DNA of 64,000 bases from Natronococcus sp. AD-5. GTDB taxonomy: Archaea > Halobacteriota > Halobacteria > Halobacteriales > Natrialbaceae. The first letter of the stretch is position 1. Every line of letters starts with the position of its first letter. The notes below the pieces were generated by a model, which was not told the DNA's origin, ran no database searches, and saw only the letters and a program-made list of their open reading frames with translations. Below, piece by piece: positions 1 through 9,242 of the stretch. The position numbers and the translations under genes are program-made. The stretch is taken from assembly GCF_030734285.1 (NCBI RefSeq), contig NZ_CP132294.1, positions 1,240,001 through 1,304,000 of the forward strand, read 5' to 3'.

Positions 1-2646
1 AGCACTGTCGATCGTCCCGCCGTGGTACTGCCCGTCGAGCACCTTGGTAGTCCGGAGGTTGGGAATCTCCAATGGTTCGTTCCCACTCACAGCAACGTCG
101 TCGAGATCGATCCCGAACAGCGCGGCAACCTTCTCGGGGGTTGCGGTGGCGTCGAGAATGAGCGTGTTCGCGGGGTCGGGAAGCTCCGACGTCAGTGGGA
201 GCGTGCGGAGGTTTAGCCCGATATTGCCGTCGGAATCGTGGTGAATCCACGCGGTGGCGCGGGCGGGCTCAGCATCACGTTGGATGAGCGCGTTGTGTTG
301 TTCGTGCCAATCGCATGTCTCACTGGAACAGCACCGCGCACCGTTATTGAAGTCGATTTCGTCGCCGCACCACGGGCAACCGTCGAGATAAGGGGAGACG
401 GCGACGGCTTGCATCGTCAGCGTTTCATCGAGCCCGGCAGCGACGGCCGCGGCTAGCACCACGTCGATCGACACGGGCGTTCCTTCCCACTCGTCGCGGG
501 TCATCCGTTCGACGACCCTCTCGCCGAACGCGACCTTGAGGCGGGCAAGTTGTTCGGCCACCTGCCACCCCTCGGTAGCGGTCTCGCGCTCGACGTAGGT
601 TCCGGCCATCGGGTCGGTCGTTTCGTAGGCGTTGACGACGGGCGACGGCAGTTTGAGGTCGGCCAGCTCGCTGGCTTCGCTGTCGGCGTCGGTGAGAACG
701 TCGACGACTGCCCGCGTGAACAACGCGAAGCGGCGGGCGTTGTGGTGGATGGGGTCGTCCTCTGGCTTGCGGTCGGCGATGGTTTCAAGCGTGTTAGCGA
801 TCCGGGTGAGTTTGTCCACCGAATACGACCGGTCGAACGCGTTAAGGTCGGGCGTTTCGTCGATGATGTTGAGTCGGCTGTCCCGAATCGTCTTCTGGGT
901 CATATACGGGTGGACGGCCACGACGTTGCCGGCAGATTCGACGGCTGAATACTGTTCCTGCCAGCGGCACTTCCCGCCGTGCCACGGGTGCTCGGTCTTG
1001 TCGGCAAGGTTCAGAATTTGATGGGCCTTGTTCGGGCCGACTTCGCGCACAAGTGCCTTGAACGGTTCTCGGATGTCCTCCCCCTGGGTGTAGACCGGAC
1101 ACATCGTGGGGCACTCAGAGGGGTGGCCGTGTTCAGGGCACCCCTCGTCGTCGCTGAAATCGACGTCCATACAGCCACCAGCGGCCTTCTGCTCGCCGCC
1201 CTTCTGGTGGCGGTACTCGGCGTCATCGGGGAGGACGTCGTCGGTGATGGCCTCTCGCGCCTTCCGATGCTTGTCGAAGTAAACGACGTGATCCATGTCG
1301 TGCTCGAGTGCTGCGCGCTGGGCGTTGGTGGTTTTACCTGCCCCGGCTTCGTCGCCCCACACGTGGAGCTTGTCGTCCTCAAGCACGGCGTCGAAGCGGT
1401 CGCTCTGGAGGTCTGTCCACCGCTGTTCGCGGTCGAACGGTTGGGCGTCTCGAATCGGCGGCTCGCACGTCTCAATGTCGTGCTCGCCGGTGGACATAGG
1501 CGTGGGTTCGGTCGGTTCGGACCCTGCGGGTAAAACGCCCCACGAAACGAGCGTTTTCCACGATGGGGGGGAGAACTCACCACAAGCCGCGCGCTTGTGG
1601 TCGTATTCGACACGGCCGGGAGTCTTCCGATCGAAGCCGGCGGACCCACCGTCGCGGTCGTCGCCACGGAGGTCCGTGACGATTTCACCGACAGTCCGGT
1701 CCTCGCGCTGTCCGAGCGCAGCGGCCGCACCCTCGAGCCGCCAGTTCAACACGCCTGCGTAGCCTTCGCAGAACGCCTCCACGATGGCATGGTATGGGAG
1801 TGACCGATCGGCGGGCTTGCCATCGCGCAGCTCGTCGAGAGACGGCCCGTCGTACTCACACGGGTCGGGTTCGGGGACTGGTGTGCTAGTTACCTCAGAT
1901 TCACTCCAACTCGCGTCGTCGGCGGGTGTCGCACCTGTCTCGGGGTCGTACGTGCGATGACCGCTGTCCAACTCGGCTTGAGCGTACTCTGAGACGATGG
2001 CGTCGATGCACTCCTGGCCCTCGACAAGGTCGCGGTCGGTTCCGGCGACGTGCTGGCCGGTCATAGCGACGTGTCGACCGCCGTCGTAGATCTCGACTTG
2101 CGGGAGGTCGTCGCCGACGAACAGCTCGTCGTCAATCGGCGCAATGAACTTGTCCCGGTGGCGGAGGCCACCGAGGACGAATTGGTGTAGGCCTTCGCCG
2201 GAGCGCGAAATCTCGACATAGCCGCCGAATCGCTGGATGTACTCCGCGGCGACGGGGTGGATCTCTTCGGTCTCGGAGTCGCGCACGTCATCCCAGTCAA
2301 TGAGAACGACCCGCTCGTCGTGTGACGGGCGGTCGACAGGGAGGATGATCCCCAGGCCAAGCGAGTCACTCAGCGCGTCGTCGGGGAACGACAGGCCGAG
2401 TTTGTCGTGGTTGAAATCGACCCACCGCGAGGCAGTATCGAACGTTGTCTCCGGGCGCTCGTCGGCGGAAAGATCGCCGCGCCACTCGACCGGGTAGGCG
2501 TGACCGGTCTGCCACGGCGCGACGGGCCGTTTCCGTTCGACGCCGTCGAGAATCCACGACACCCACCACTCTCGAGATCGAAGCCACGCCGGATAGAACG
2601 TCTCTCCCGATGGGGTCGCTATGGGTGGCGTCTCGACCGCCGTCAC
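1..2646 (-). CDS. Primase-polymerase fused to XPD/DinG-like helicase, 3' end outside window
   Basis: The frame is open for 882 codons from a GTG at 2646 to the window edge, so the C-terminus is missing. The N-terminal part looks like an archaeo-eukaryotic primase (prim-pol): acidic motif LIDWDD (residues 115-120), a SRSGEGLH motif (147-154) and a later EIYDGG motif. A P-loop GDEAGAGKT follows at 431-439 and a Walker B-like IIDETP at 594-599. Between them sit cysteines C503, C512, C516 and C560, placed like the iron-sulphur ligands of XPD/DinG helicases. LDATATP at 831-837 resembles a later XPD motif, and C757/C760/C772/C777 could bind zinc. Such proteins replicate plasmids and proviruses. The gene points away from tRNA-Met, consistent with an integrated element. 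GTG at 2655 is an alternative start. The primase part is fairly sure; XPD kinship rests on motif order. Confidence 0.75.
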   Translation of the reverse strand, partial: MTAVETPPIATPSGETFYPAWLRSREWWVSWILDGVERKRPVAPWQTGHAYPVEWRGDLSADERPETTFDTASRWVDFNHDKLGLSFPDDALSDSLGLGIILPVDRPSHDERVVLIDWDDVRDSETEEIHPVAAEYIQRFGGYVEISRSGEGLHQFVLGGLRHRDKFIAPIDDELFVGDDLPQVEIYDGGRHVAMTGQHVAGTDRDLVEGQECIDAIVSEYAQAELDSGHRTYDPETGATPADDASWSESEVTSTPVPEPDPCEYDGPSLDELRDGKPADRSLPYHAIVEAFCEGYAGVLNWRLEGAAAALGQREDRTVGEIVTDLRGDDRDGGSAGFDRKTPGRVEYDHKRAACGEFSPPSWKTLVSWGVLPAGSEPTEPTPMSTGEHDIETCEPPIRDAQPFDREQRWTDLQSDRFDAVLEDDKLHVWGDEAGAGKTTNAQRAALEHDMDHVVYFDKHRKAREAITDDVLPDDAEYRHQKGGEQKAAGGCMDVDFSDDEGCPEHGHPSECPTMCPVYTQGEDIREPFKALVREVGPNKAHQILNLADKTEHPWHGGKCRWQEQYSAVESAGNVVAVHPYMTQKTIRDSRLNIIDETPDLNAFDRSYSVDKLTRIANTLETIADRKPEDDPIHHNARRFALFTRAVVDVLTDADSEASELADLKLPSPVVNAYETTDPMAGTYVERETATEGWQVAEQLARLKVAFGERVVERMTRDEWEGTPVSIDVVLAAAVAAGLDETLTMQAVAVSPYLDGCPWCGDEIDFNNGARCCSSETCDWHEQHNALIQRDAEPARATAWIHHDSDGNIGLNLRTLPLTSELPDPANTLILDATATPEKVAALFGIDLDDVAVSGNEPLEIPNLRTTKVLDGQYHGGTIDSA

Positions 2647-2725
2647 GCCGACCACCCCGCTTCAGCCGCTCCGAGAGAGTCAACTCTTGGGCCTCTTTCT
2701 GTGGGAACCGGAACAAAAGGTATTA

Positions 2726-2877
2726 TGCCCGGGGAGGGCTCCGAACCCTCGATCTCCGCATGTCCCAGGTCCGAGGCTCGGCAGTCCTCTGTGGGACACG
2801 GAGGCTTCCAAGGCGAAACCGCACCGAATCTCTGAACCCTATGAGTGCGGCGCTATGTCCAGCTAAGCCACCCGGGC
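2726..2877 (-). tRNA. tRNA-Met (CAU), elongator, with intron
   Basis: The acceptor stem GCCCGGG/CCCGGGC pairs 2871-2877 with 2727-2733, followed by discriminator A at 2726. The T-stem GAGGG/CCCTC and the anticodon stem CCGCA/TGCGG are complete. The anticodon CAT is at 2841-2843. Two exons of 38 and 36 nt are separated by an intron at 2762-2839, between tRNA positions 37 and 38. This position and length match the intron known in haloarchaeal elongator tRNA-Met. The 3' end faces the primase gene of a probable integrated element. Confidence 0.93.
2762..2839 (-). other. Intron of tRNA-Met
   Basis: This 78-nt interval interrupts the anticodon loop between A37 and A38. Removing it restores a 7-nt loop CTCATAA closed by five Watson-Crick pairs. 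Archaeal introns at this site are cut by the tRNA splicing endonuclease at a bulge-helix-bulge. I did not fold the full precursor. Confidence 0.85.
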
Positions 2878-2979
2878 TCGTTTTTCGGTAGTGCCGTCTG
2901 TTTCTTTAACCTTCCCATTCGCGCTGGCCGTGCAACGTGGACCCACGGATTTATCACCTATCCTTACCAAACCCCGGCT

Positions 2980-4056
2980 ATGACCGTTCCCGGCATCGTT
3001 CAGTCTGCTCTCGATGGCGAGGAGATCGTCACGCGAGTCTCTCTCGGCGGCGATGACGAATTTTTCGTGACTCCCTCGAGCAGTATCCTCTATCGGGCTG
3101 AAGGACTCCTGAGCGACGAATCGATCGACGAATACGCACACGACGCGGATCGAATTACTCTCTCTGAAGGGCGGCGCAAGACCTCGATCACGCTCGAGTA
3201 CTCCCTCGACGGAGCCGCGGAGTTTACGATTCCCGCGAGCAAGACCGAGGACGTCCTGCGACCGGTGCTCGCCGGCGTGTTGAGCGCCAACGGTATCACC
3301 GACCCCGACGAGACGGTCGTCAAGGTCTACCGGTTCAGCGAACTCACGCTGATCCTCACGAGCGACCGCCTCGTCAAACACATCGGCGAGGCGGTCTGGG
3401 ACGACGATTACGAGGAGTACCACTTCGACGGCGTGACGAACCTCTCGTTCGAGGACGGGAACGTCGCGACGCAGATCGTCCTCGAGGTCGACGGCCGACC
3501 GCAGCGGATCAAGGCGCCGAACGACGCGGCGGACGACATCCGCGAGCGCCTTCAACGGGCGCTGTTCGCGTACCACGACGTCGACTCGCTCGCCGAACTC
3601 AACGCCACCCTCGGTGCGAAACGGGAAGACGACGGGGACGATACGACGGTGGACTTCGGCGACGGCGTCGACCCGCTCGACGCCAACCCGCCCGAGGTCG
3701 ACGATCGAAGCGATACCGAGACGGCGACCGCCGGCACGGCGGACCAGTCGCAACCGCCCGCGCAGGCCGCAGCCGACTCCGGCGACGCCGAACCCCGGTC
3801 GAACCGGTCCGGCGGAGAGGCAGCGACGCTCGAGTCGCAGTCCCTGATGGACGACCTGGCGGGCGAGTCGGCCTCCGACGAGACGCCGCGTGCCAGTGGA
3901 GCGGACGCGACGACCGGCGCCGGATCGGCTCCGAACCCGGAAGTCCTCGAGCGCCTCGAGACGCTCGAGGCGGCGGTCGAACGGCAGAACGACCGACTCG
4001 AGAAACAGCAGCAGACGATCGAGCAACTGATCGCCGAACTCCGACAGGGTCGGTAA
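2980..4056 (+). CDS. Haloarchaeal conserved protein (DUF7115-like) with C-terminal coiled coil
   Basis: This 358-residue protein has an N-terminal half (about 1-220) of beta-rich, PH-like character, with recurring phrases such as VSLGGDDEFFVTP and LTSDRLV. A long acidic, Ser/Thr/Pro-rich linker (about 225-315) follows. The final 40 residues form a heptad-patterned coiled coil (LERLETLEAAVERQNDRLE). I chose the ATG at 2980 because translation upstream of it loses haloarchaeal character and overlaps tRNA-Met. No signal peptide is seen, so it is probably cytoplasmic and oligomeric. The family assignment comes from memory of similar haloarchaeal proteins; the function is unknown. Confidence 0.75.
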   Translation: MTVPGIVQSALDGEEIVTRVSLGGDDEFFVTPSSSILYRAEGLLSDESIDEYAHDADRITLSEGRRKTSITLEYSLDGAAEFTIPASKTEDVLRPVLAGVLSANGITDPDETVVKVYRFSELTLILTSDRLVKHIGEAVWDDDYEEYHFDGVTNLSFEDGNVATQIVLEVDGRPQRIKAPNDAADDIRERLQRALFAYHDVDSLAELNATLGAKREDDGDDTTVDFGDGVDPLDANPPEVDDRSDTETATAGTADQSQPPAQAAADSGDAEPRSNRSGGEAATLESQSLMDDLAGESASDETPRASGADATTGAGSAPNPEVLERLETLEAAVERQNDRLEKQQQTIEQLIAELRQGR

Positions 4057-4075
4057 CTCGTTTCCTCCGCACGGA

Positions 4076-4459
4076 TTACTCTCGGCCCGTCACCTTCCGA
4101 ATACACGAGGAGCCGAACGGCCCGAGCTCGCCGCTCTCGAGGTCGATGAAGTAGCCGGTCGAGAGCCCGGAGCCGCAGCGCCGGCAGGAGAACTCTCCGT
4201 CTTTCGTGATGACGTCCTGACCGAACCGGACGTACTGTCGGCTCTTCGGCCGGACGATGCCGTCCTCGCGCTCGATGATGCCGCGAAGCTCCGCCTGGTC
4301 GAGGATCGTCCGGGTCACCGCCGGATCGCTCGTGACGGTCTCGATGCGATCGACGACTTCGGCGAGCGACAGCGACTCGTGCTCGAGTCGCTCGAGCAAC
4401 GCCAGTCCGAGTTCGACGCGGTCGTCCGTCGCGTCGACCGCGCGCTCGTCAGCGTCCAT
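4076..4459 (-). CDS. DUF5830-like protein, winged-helix plus zinc-ribbon
   Basis: This 127-residue protein is convergent with the preceding gene (19-nt gap). Residues 15-75 are helical and read like a small winged-helix module. The C-terminal 40 residues contain CRRCGSG and a later SSCIRK, which could coordinate a metal or nucleic acid. The layout resembles a widespread haloarchaeal family annotated DUF5830. It may regulate or bind nucleic acid, but this is inference from fold-like features only. Confidence 0.75.
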   Translation of the reverse strand: MDADERAVDATDDRVELGLALLERLEHESLSLAEVVDRIETVTSDPAVTRTILDQAELRGIIEREDGIVRPKSRQYVRFGQDVITKDGEFSCRRCGSGLSTGYFIDLESGELGPFGSSCIRKVTGRE

Positions 4460-4552
4460 CGATCAAAGCTGTCGTGCCGGATCGAATAAACGTTGTGCTG
4501 GCCGATCCCGCGAGACACAAAGGTTTCAACGGTCGCGAAAGAACACCGATCG

Positions 4553-5278
4553 ATGACGTCGCAGTCAGCGTCGGTGCGAGCTCTCGCGGGGGCCCTCCTC
4601 CTTGCGGCGATCGCGACCGTCGGCGTTCTCGTCCCGACTTCGACGGTGGTGGACACCGCCGAATCGGTTGCGGGCGATCCGATCCTCTTCGGACTCGTCG
4701 TGGTCGGTCTCTACCTCGTTCGACCGCTGGCTCTCGTGCCGACGACGCCGCTCGCGGTCGTCGTCGGCTACGGCTACGGCGTTCCGCTCGGAATCCCGGT
4801 CGCACTCGTCGGCGTCGTCGTAACCGTCGTTCCCGTCTTTCTCGTCGCCCGCTGGCTCGTCGAGGGCGACGACCGTCGAGCGGCGGCGCTACGTTCCGGA
4901 CGGATCGGACGGCTCTTCGAGCGGACCGAGCGTGCGGTCCGGCGCTACTACGACACCGCGGGGCAGATTCGCGGCGTCGTCGCCTCGCGGCTCGCGCCGA
5001 TCCCCTCGGACGTCGCGACGTGCGCTGCGGCGGTCAGCGGCGTCCGCCTCCGGCACCTCGTGATCGGCACGGCGCTCGGCGAACTCCCGTGGACGATCGC
5101 GGCGGTCGTCGTCGGCGCGTCGGCGGCGACTGTCACGACGGACGGGTTCGGCGATCCGGGACTCGCACTGACGGTCGCGTGCACTCTCGCCGCCGCGCTC
5201 TTGCTCGCGGGGCCGATCTACGCCCATCTGTGGGAAAAACCGCAGGCCGGGGACTCGAGCCGGCATCTGGACGGCTAA
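4553..5278 (+). CDS. TVP38/TMEM64 (VTT/DedA-like) family membrane protein
   Basis: This 241-residue polytopic membrane protein has about five or six hydrophobic segments. The central region has the family pattern of a TTPLAVVVGYGYG loop followed by a second re-entrant stretch near RLAPIPSDVATCAAAVSG, as in SNARE-associated/VTT proteins. Proteins of this superfamily act in membrane lipid homeostasis and scrambling; the substrate is unknown here. I chose the ATG at 4553 because the 20 upstream codons in frame lack family character. Confidence 0.8.
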   Translation: MTSQSASVRALAGALLLAAIATVGVLVPTSTVVDTAESVAGDPILFGLVVVGLYLVRPLALVPTTPLAVVVGYGYGVPLGIPVALVGVVVTVVPVFLVARWLVEGDDRRAAALRSGRIGRLFERTERAVRRYYDTAGQIRGVVASRLAPIPSDVATCAAAVSGVRLRHLVIGTALGELPWTIAAVVVGASAATVTTDGFGDPGLALTVACTLAAALLLAGPIYAHLWEKPQAGDSSRHLDG

Positions 5279-5284
5279 CTTCGG

Positions 5285-5467
5285 CTACCGAAACGGGTCG
5301 CTGCAGTCGATCACGACCCCGTGCTGCGGACAGACGTACTTGCAGTGGCGTTTGTACATCGGCATTCGACAGTGCGGGCAGGTCGGAGCGCCGGACGGCC
5401 GGTCGCTCCACCCCTTCGAACCGCCGTCGTCGTCCGATCCCGCGTCGCCATCGCCGTCGCCGGTCAT
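5285..5467 (-). CDS. Small zinc-finger protein (HVO_2523-like)
   Basis: This 60-residue protein has an acidic, Gly-rich N-terminus and a C-terminal zinc site formed by CPHC (30-33) and CKYVCPQH (42-49), with a final conserved DCSDPFR. The motif set matches a tiny haloarchaeal zinc-finger family that I recall as HVO_2523-like. It is convergent with the VTT gene, 6 nt away. The role is unknown; it probably binds nucleic acid or protein. Confidence 0.75.
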   Translation of the reverse strand: MTGDGDGDAGSDDDGGSKGWSDRPSGAPTCPHCRMPMYKRHCKYVCPQHGVVIDCSDPFR

Positions 5468-5529
5468 ACGATCCAGTTCGGAGGGAGTCAGCTAAGCGCT
5501 GATGGTTTCCGCCCCTCGAGGGGGTCCGC

Positions 5530-5847
5530 TCACTCGGAGTACGCGGCGATTCGACGCACCCGCTGGAACGCCGCCGGCCTGGTGATCGCTCGCACGGCCG
5601 CCGTTCCCGGCTTGTACGAGAGGTTACCCTCCGAGGATTTGATCGCAGTGATCGACCAGAACCCGGGGGAGTGAAAGGCGAGCCGGCATCGCCCCGTTTC
5701 GTCCGTCCGAACCCTCTTCTGCCGGCTGATAACCGTCGCCCCTTCGACCGGGTTGCGCATCCGATCCCGCACGCGGAAGGTGACGGAGTCGCCGACTCGT
5801 ACTTCGTCCGTTTCGGCCTCGAGGACGAGCGATCGTGTCGTTCCCAT
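5530..5847 (-). CDS. Small protein with carboxypeptidase-regulatory-like (Ig-like) fold
   Basis: This 105-residue protein begins with a beta-sandwich pattern: VRVGDSVTFRVRD, PVEGATV, and TDETGRCRLAFHSPGFWSI. That alternation is typical of CarboxypepD_reg or Big-type domains. No signal peptide is evident, so it may be cytosolic or the start may be further upstream. I chose the ATG at 5847; a GTG five codons upstream (5862) is also possible. The function is unknown. Confidence 0.65.
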   Translation of the reverse strand: MGTTRSLVLEAETDEVRVGDSVTFRVRDRMRNPVEGATVISRQKRVRTDETGRCRLAFHSPGFWSITAIKSSEGNLSYKPGTAAVRAITRPAAFQRVRRIAAYSE

Positions 5848-6004
5848 GTGGAGCTTTCCCACAAGACGAACAAAAAGCTGTCACCTGAACATGATGGCCT
5901 CGAACGGCGCGAGGCGGTTCACCGCCGCGTCGCTACTCGTTTAGGGACGTCTCCAAAACGGCTCTCGGTCAAAAGAGCGGGTGGACGCGTTCAGCGTGCG
6001 CTCG

Positions 6005-9000
6005 TTAGCACTCGCTCCAGCCGCAGGACTCGCAGGTCTTGCAGCCCTCGGAGTAGTACAGCGAGAGCGAGCCGCAGTCGGGACACTCGGGGGATTCGCC
6101 GGCGTCGATGAGGTCCTGAACGGCGTCGTCCTCGTCGTCGCTCGCGTCGGCGGCGGCAGCCCCGCCGTCGGTCTTCGGCCCGTCGACGGTCGCGTCCGCG
6201 TCGGCCGACTCCTCGAGCGTCTGCTGGGTCGGGTACGGCTTGTCGATCTCGTTCTCTAAGTACCGGCGCATCGCGGTGCCGATGGCGTCCGGGATCGACT
6301 GGATCTGCTCGCCCTTGTCCCAGGCGACCTTCGGACTCCGGGTGCCACAGAGTTCGTCGACGATCTCCTCGGGGTCGACGCCCGAGCGCAGCGAGGTCGA
6401 GATGACCTTCGCCAGCGCCTCGGTGAAGGAGTTGGTGAAGCCGCCGGAGTGGCCGATGTTCGCGAACAGTTCGAACGGCTGGCCGGTCTCGGGATCCTCG
6501 TTGATCGTCACGTAGACCTTCCCGTAGCCGGTGTCGATGCGCTGGCTGACGCCCTGCAGCGCGTCGGGCCGCTCGCGCTTCTCGGTGAAGTCGACCTCGA
6601 CGGGTTCGCGGTCGGTCTCGTCGCCGACCAGCGAACCGACGTCCTCCGCGAGGACGTCCTGGACGTCCTCGCTCTCGAGGAACGCCTCGAGGCCGCCGAA
6701 GATGTCGTCGATCTGCTCGACGAGCGCTTCCGCGGCTTCGGTCTCGTCGGCGAAGTCGGCGTTCTCGGCGCGCGTGGTGAGCACCTGCTTCGAGCGGGTG
6801 CCGTCGCGGTAGTAGGTGACGCCCTTGCCGCCGTTCTCGTAGACCCACTCGAAGACCTCCTTCGCGTCATCGAGCGTGGAGTCGTTGGGCGCGTTGACGG
6901 TCTTCGAGATGGCGGAGTCGACGCCCTTCTGGCAGGCACACTGGACGGCGGCGTGTTGCTTCGCCGAGAGGTCCGAGGTGATGACGAACAGTTCGCCGAT
7001 CGCGTCCGGCACCGTCGAGAGTCCCTCGACGCCGTCGAACTGATTCGTGGCCATCTGCTCCTGGGCCTCCTCCTTGACGGCGTCGACGTCGATGTCGTTG
7101 GCCTCTAAGACGCGCAGGAAGTAGTCGTCGAACTCGACTAACATCTCGTCGCCCTGGACGTCGTCGGTGACGTTCTTGTAGTAGGCGACGTTGTAGATCG
7201 GCTCGCAGCCGCCCGTCGTGTTGCCGACCATCGAGGTCGTGCCGGTCGGCGCGATGGTCGTCACGTTGTGGTTCCGGATCGGGAAGCCGTCGGGGAACCG
7301 GTCGGCGTCGAGGCCCGTCTGGTGCTCGAACCAGTCGCGGTACTCGGTCGGGTTCGCGTACTTCGAGTCGTCCCAGTCGTTGAACGAGCCGCGCTCCTGG
7401 GCGAGTTCGTGGCTGGTCCACTTGGCCTCGTGGTTGATGTGGGTCATCAGCTGGCGGGCGACCTCGTTGCCCTCCTCGCTGCCGTACTTGATGCCGAGCT
7501 GGATGTACAGCTGGGCCAGTCCCATCACGCCCAGCCCGATCTTGCGCATGTCCCGTACCTTCTCTTCGATCTCGGGTACCGGGAAGTCCGACATCGTGAC
7601 GACGTTCTCGAGGAAGCGGGTGCCGTACTCGATGCGCTCGTCGAACTCCTCGTAGTCGATCGCCTCCTCGAGGAAGGCGTCGACCGCCGCTTCCCGCGAG
7701 TCGTACTCGTCGGCGTGTTCGTCCGCCCAGACGCGCCAGTCGGGGACGTCACGGGCGGCCAGCGTCGAGAGGTTGATGTGGCCGAGGTTGCAGGCCTCGT
7801 ACTCCTCAAGCGGCTGTTCGCCGCACGGATTCGTCGCGAGGATCTGATGGTCGTCGTGCTCCTCGACGTCGAAGGAGTGCTGTTTGTTGACGCGCTCGAG
7901 GTAGATCACGCCGGGCTCGCCGTTCTCGTGGGCGCCCTCGACGATGCGCTCCCAGACGAGTTCGGCGGGGATCGACAGCGGCTCGCCGACCTCGACGTAC
8001 TCGCCGAGGTCGTAGCGGCTGTACATCTCCTTGGTCTCCTCGGTCGCGACGTGGGGCTCTTCCGTCCGCGGGTTCGTGAAGGTGTACTCCTCGTCGTTCT
8101 GTAAGGCCTCCATGAACTCGTCGGTGACGCCGACGGAGATGTTGAAGTTAGAGAGATGGCCCTCGACGGCGTTGCGGAGGTGCTTCGGGACGCGACCCTC
8201 GTCGTCGATGAGGTCGCGGGCCTCCTCGAGCGCCTCCGAGAAGCTCGTGTAGGTGTAGTCGTCGGGGTCGTTGAGACGGAGACAGTGAGCGAGAGAGACG
8301 TCCTTGTTCTTCGCGTGGATGAACTCGATGACGTCCGGGTGGGAAACGCGCATGATCCCCATCTGGGCGCCGCGGCGGGTGCCGCCCTGGGCGATCGTCT
8401 CGCAGAGCTGGTCGTAGGTCCGCATGAAGGTGATCGGTCCCGAGGCGATGCCGCCGGTCGAGCCGACCGCGTCGCCGTAGGGGCGGAGCTGCCAGAAGCC
8501 GTAGCCGACGCCGCCGCCGGACTGGAAGACCTCCGCGGCCTTCTTGGCCGTCTCGTGGATGTCCGAGAGGTCGTCGTCGGGCGACATGACGAAACAGGCC
8601 GAGAGCTGCTGGAGCTCGTCGCCCGCGTTCATCAGCGTCGGCGAGTTCGGCATGAACGAGAGCGACTCCATCCCCTCGGTGAAGGTCTCGGCGACGCCCT
8701 CGACGTGCTCGCGAACCTCGTCGGGGAGCTCGGGAACGACGGTGGCGTAGGCGAACTTGTTGACGTTGTGCTCGGTGAGCACCGTCTCCGCGTCGTCGTC
8801 GGCCGTGGTCCCCGCACCGAAGACTTCTGCGGCGAGCTCGTCGCGCCGCGGGTGGTCCGGCTTGAGCTGGTCGGGCGTGACGGTGACCTCGAGGTCGCGC
8901 TTTTCGGCCTCGTAGACGGCTTCGGCCAGCGCGATGTTCTTCCCGACGCGACCGAAGAGGTCCTCCTGCTCCTCGACGAGTTCGCCGTCGGCGTCCTTGC

Positions 9001-9124
9001 GCAGGTAGCGGGCGGGCAGAATGTTGTGGTAGGCGTTGGCCGTCAGGCGCTCCTCGAGCGTCTCCCCCTCGGTGCGCTTGATCGGGAGCGTCAGCTCCTC
9101 CGCGGAGAGATCGGATTCGCTCAT
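6005..9124 (-). CDS. nrdJ: Adenosylcobalamin-dependent (class II) ribonucleoside-diphosphate reductase
   Basis: This 1,039-residue enzyme reduces ribonucleotides to deoxyribonucleotides in the cytosol. Visible signatures include the finger-loop NPCGEQPL, YGFWQLRPYGD, RRGAQMG and the C-terminal core ACQKGVDSAISKTVN. The last 30 residues carry a CPDC...CKTCESCGWSEC cysteine cluster, the redox or zinc tail typical of class II enzymes. An insert of about 60 acidic residues lies before the cluster. The gene stands alone, with a TATA-like element about 110 nt upstream. It needs vitamin B12 as cofactor. I saw no cobalamin riboswitch in the leader. Confidence 0.95.
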   Translation of the reverse strand: MSESDLSAEELTLPIKRTEGETLEERLTANAYHNILPARYLRKDADGELVEEQEDLFGRVGKNIALAEAVYEAEKRDLEVTVTPDQLKPDHPRRDELAAEVFGAGTTADDDAETVLTEHNVNKFAYATVVPELPDEVREHVEGVAETFTEGMESLSFMPNSPTLMNAGDELQQLSACFVMSPDDDLSDIHETAKKAAEVFQSGGGVGYGFWQLRPYGDAVGSTGGIASGPITFMRTYDQLCETIAQGGTRRGAQMGIMRVSHPDVIEFIHAKNKDVSLAHCLRLNDPDDYTYTSFSEALEEARDLIDDEGRVPKHLRNAVEGHLSNFNISVGVTDEFMEALQNDEEYTFTNPRTEEPHVATEETKEMYSRYDLGEYVEVGEPLSIPAELVWERIVEGAHENGEPGVIYLERVNKQHSFDVEEHDDHQILATNPCGEQPLEEYEACNLGHINLSTLAARDVPDWRVWADEHADEYDSREAAVDAFLEEAIDYEEFDERIEYGTRFLENVVTMSDFPVPEIEEKVRDMRKIGLGVMGLAQLYIQLGIKYGSEEGNEVARQLMTHINHEAKWTSHELAQERGSFNDWDDSKYANPTEYRDWFEHQTGLDADRFPDGFPIRNHNVTTIAPTGTTSMVGNTTGGCEPIYNVAYYKNVTDDVQGDEMLVEFDDYFLRVLEANDIDVDAVKEEAQEQMATNQFDGVEGLSTVPDAIGELFVITSDLSAKQHAAVQCACQKGVDSAISKTVNAPNDSTLDDAKEVFEWVYENGGKGVTYYRDGTRSKQVLTTRAENADFADETEAAEALVEQIDDIFGGLEAFLESEDVQDVLAEDVGSLVGDETDREPVEVDFTEKRERPDALQGVSQRIDTGYGKVYVTINEDPETGQPFELFANIGHSGGFTNSFTEALAKVISTSLRSGVDPEEIVDELCGTRSPKVAWDKGEQIQSIPDAIGTAMRRYLENEIDKPYPTQQTLEESADADATVDGPKTDGGAAAADASDDEDDAVQDLIDAGESPECPDCGSLSLYYSEGCKTCESCGWSEC

Positions 9125-9227
9125 GCGCGGCTCACCTCGTGTCTATCCCGTCGCCCTGTATCGATTCCGGCGTGGGTTCGAGTCCTGGATCTGGTCATTC
9201 GTGACGAAGGTTCGGTATTCATGCATC

Positions 9228-9242
9228 CCTCATAAAACGTGG
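9228..9242 (-). promoter_or_regulatory. TATA-like element for nrdJ; 9125-9561 otherwise without a gene
   Basis: On the minus strand, TTTTAT at 9232-9237 lies about 110 nt upstream of the nrdJ ATG. That predicts an untranslated leader of some 85 nt, long for a haloarchaeon. The rest of 9125-9561 shows no coding sequence that I trust on either strand. Part of it (around 9172-9195) resembles a tRNA T-arm, but no complete tRNA can be drawn. Confidence 0.35.

Noticed and set aside
6005-9124. Long plus-strand open frames opposite nrdJ
   Set aside because: They are GC-rich mirror frames of a well-conserved gene, with valine/arginine-rich composition and no family motifs.
9165-9215. A tRNA-like T-arm upstream of nrdJ
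   Set aside because: Only a T-arm-like segment is present; no acceptor, D- or anticodon stems can be paired.
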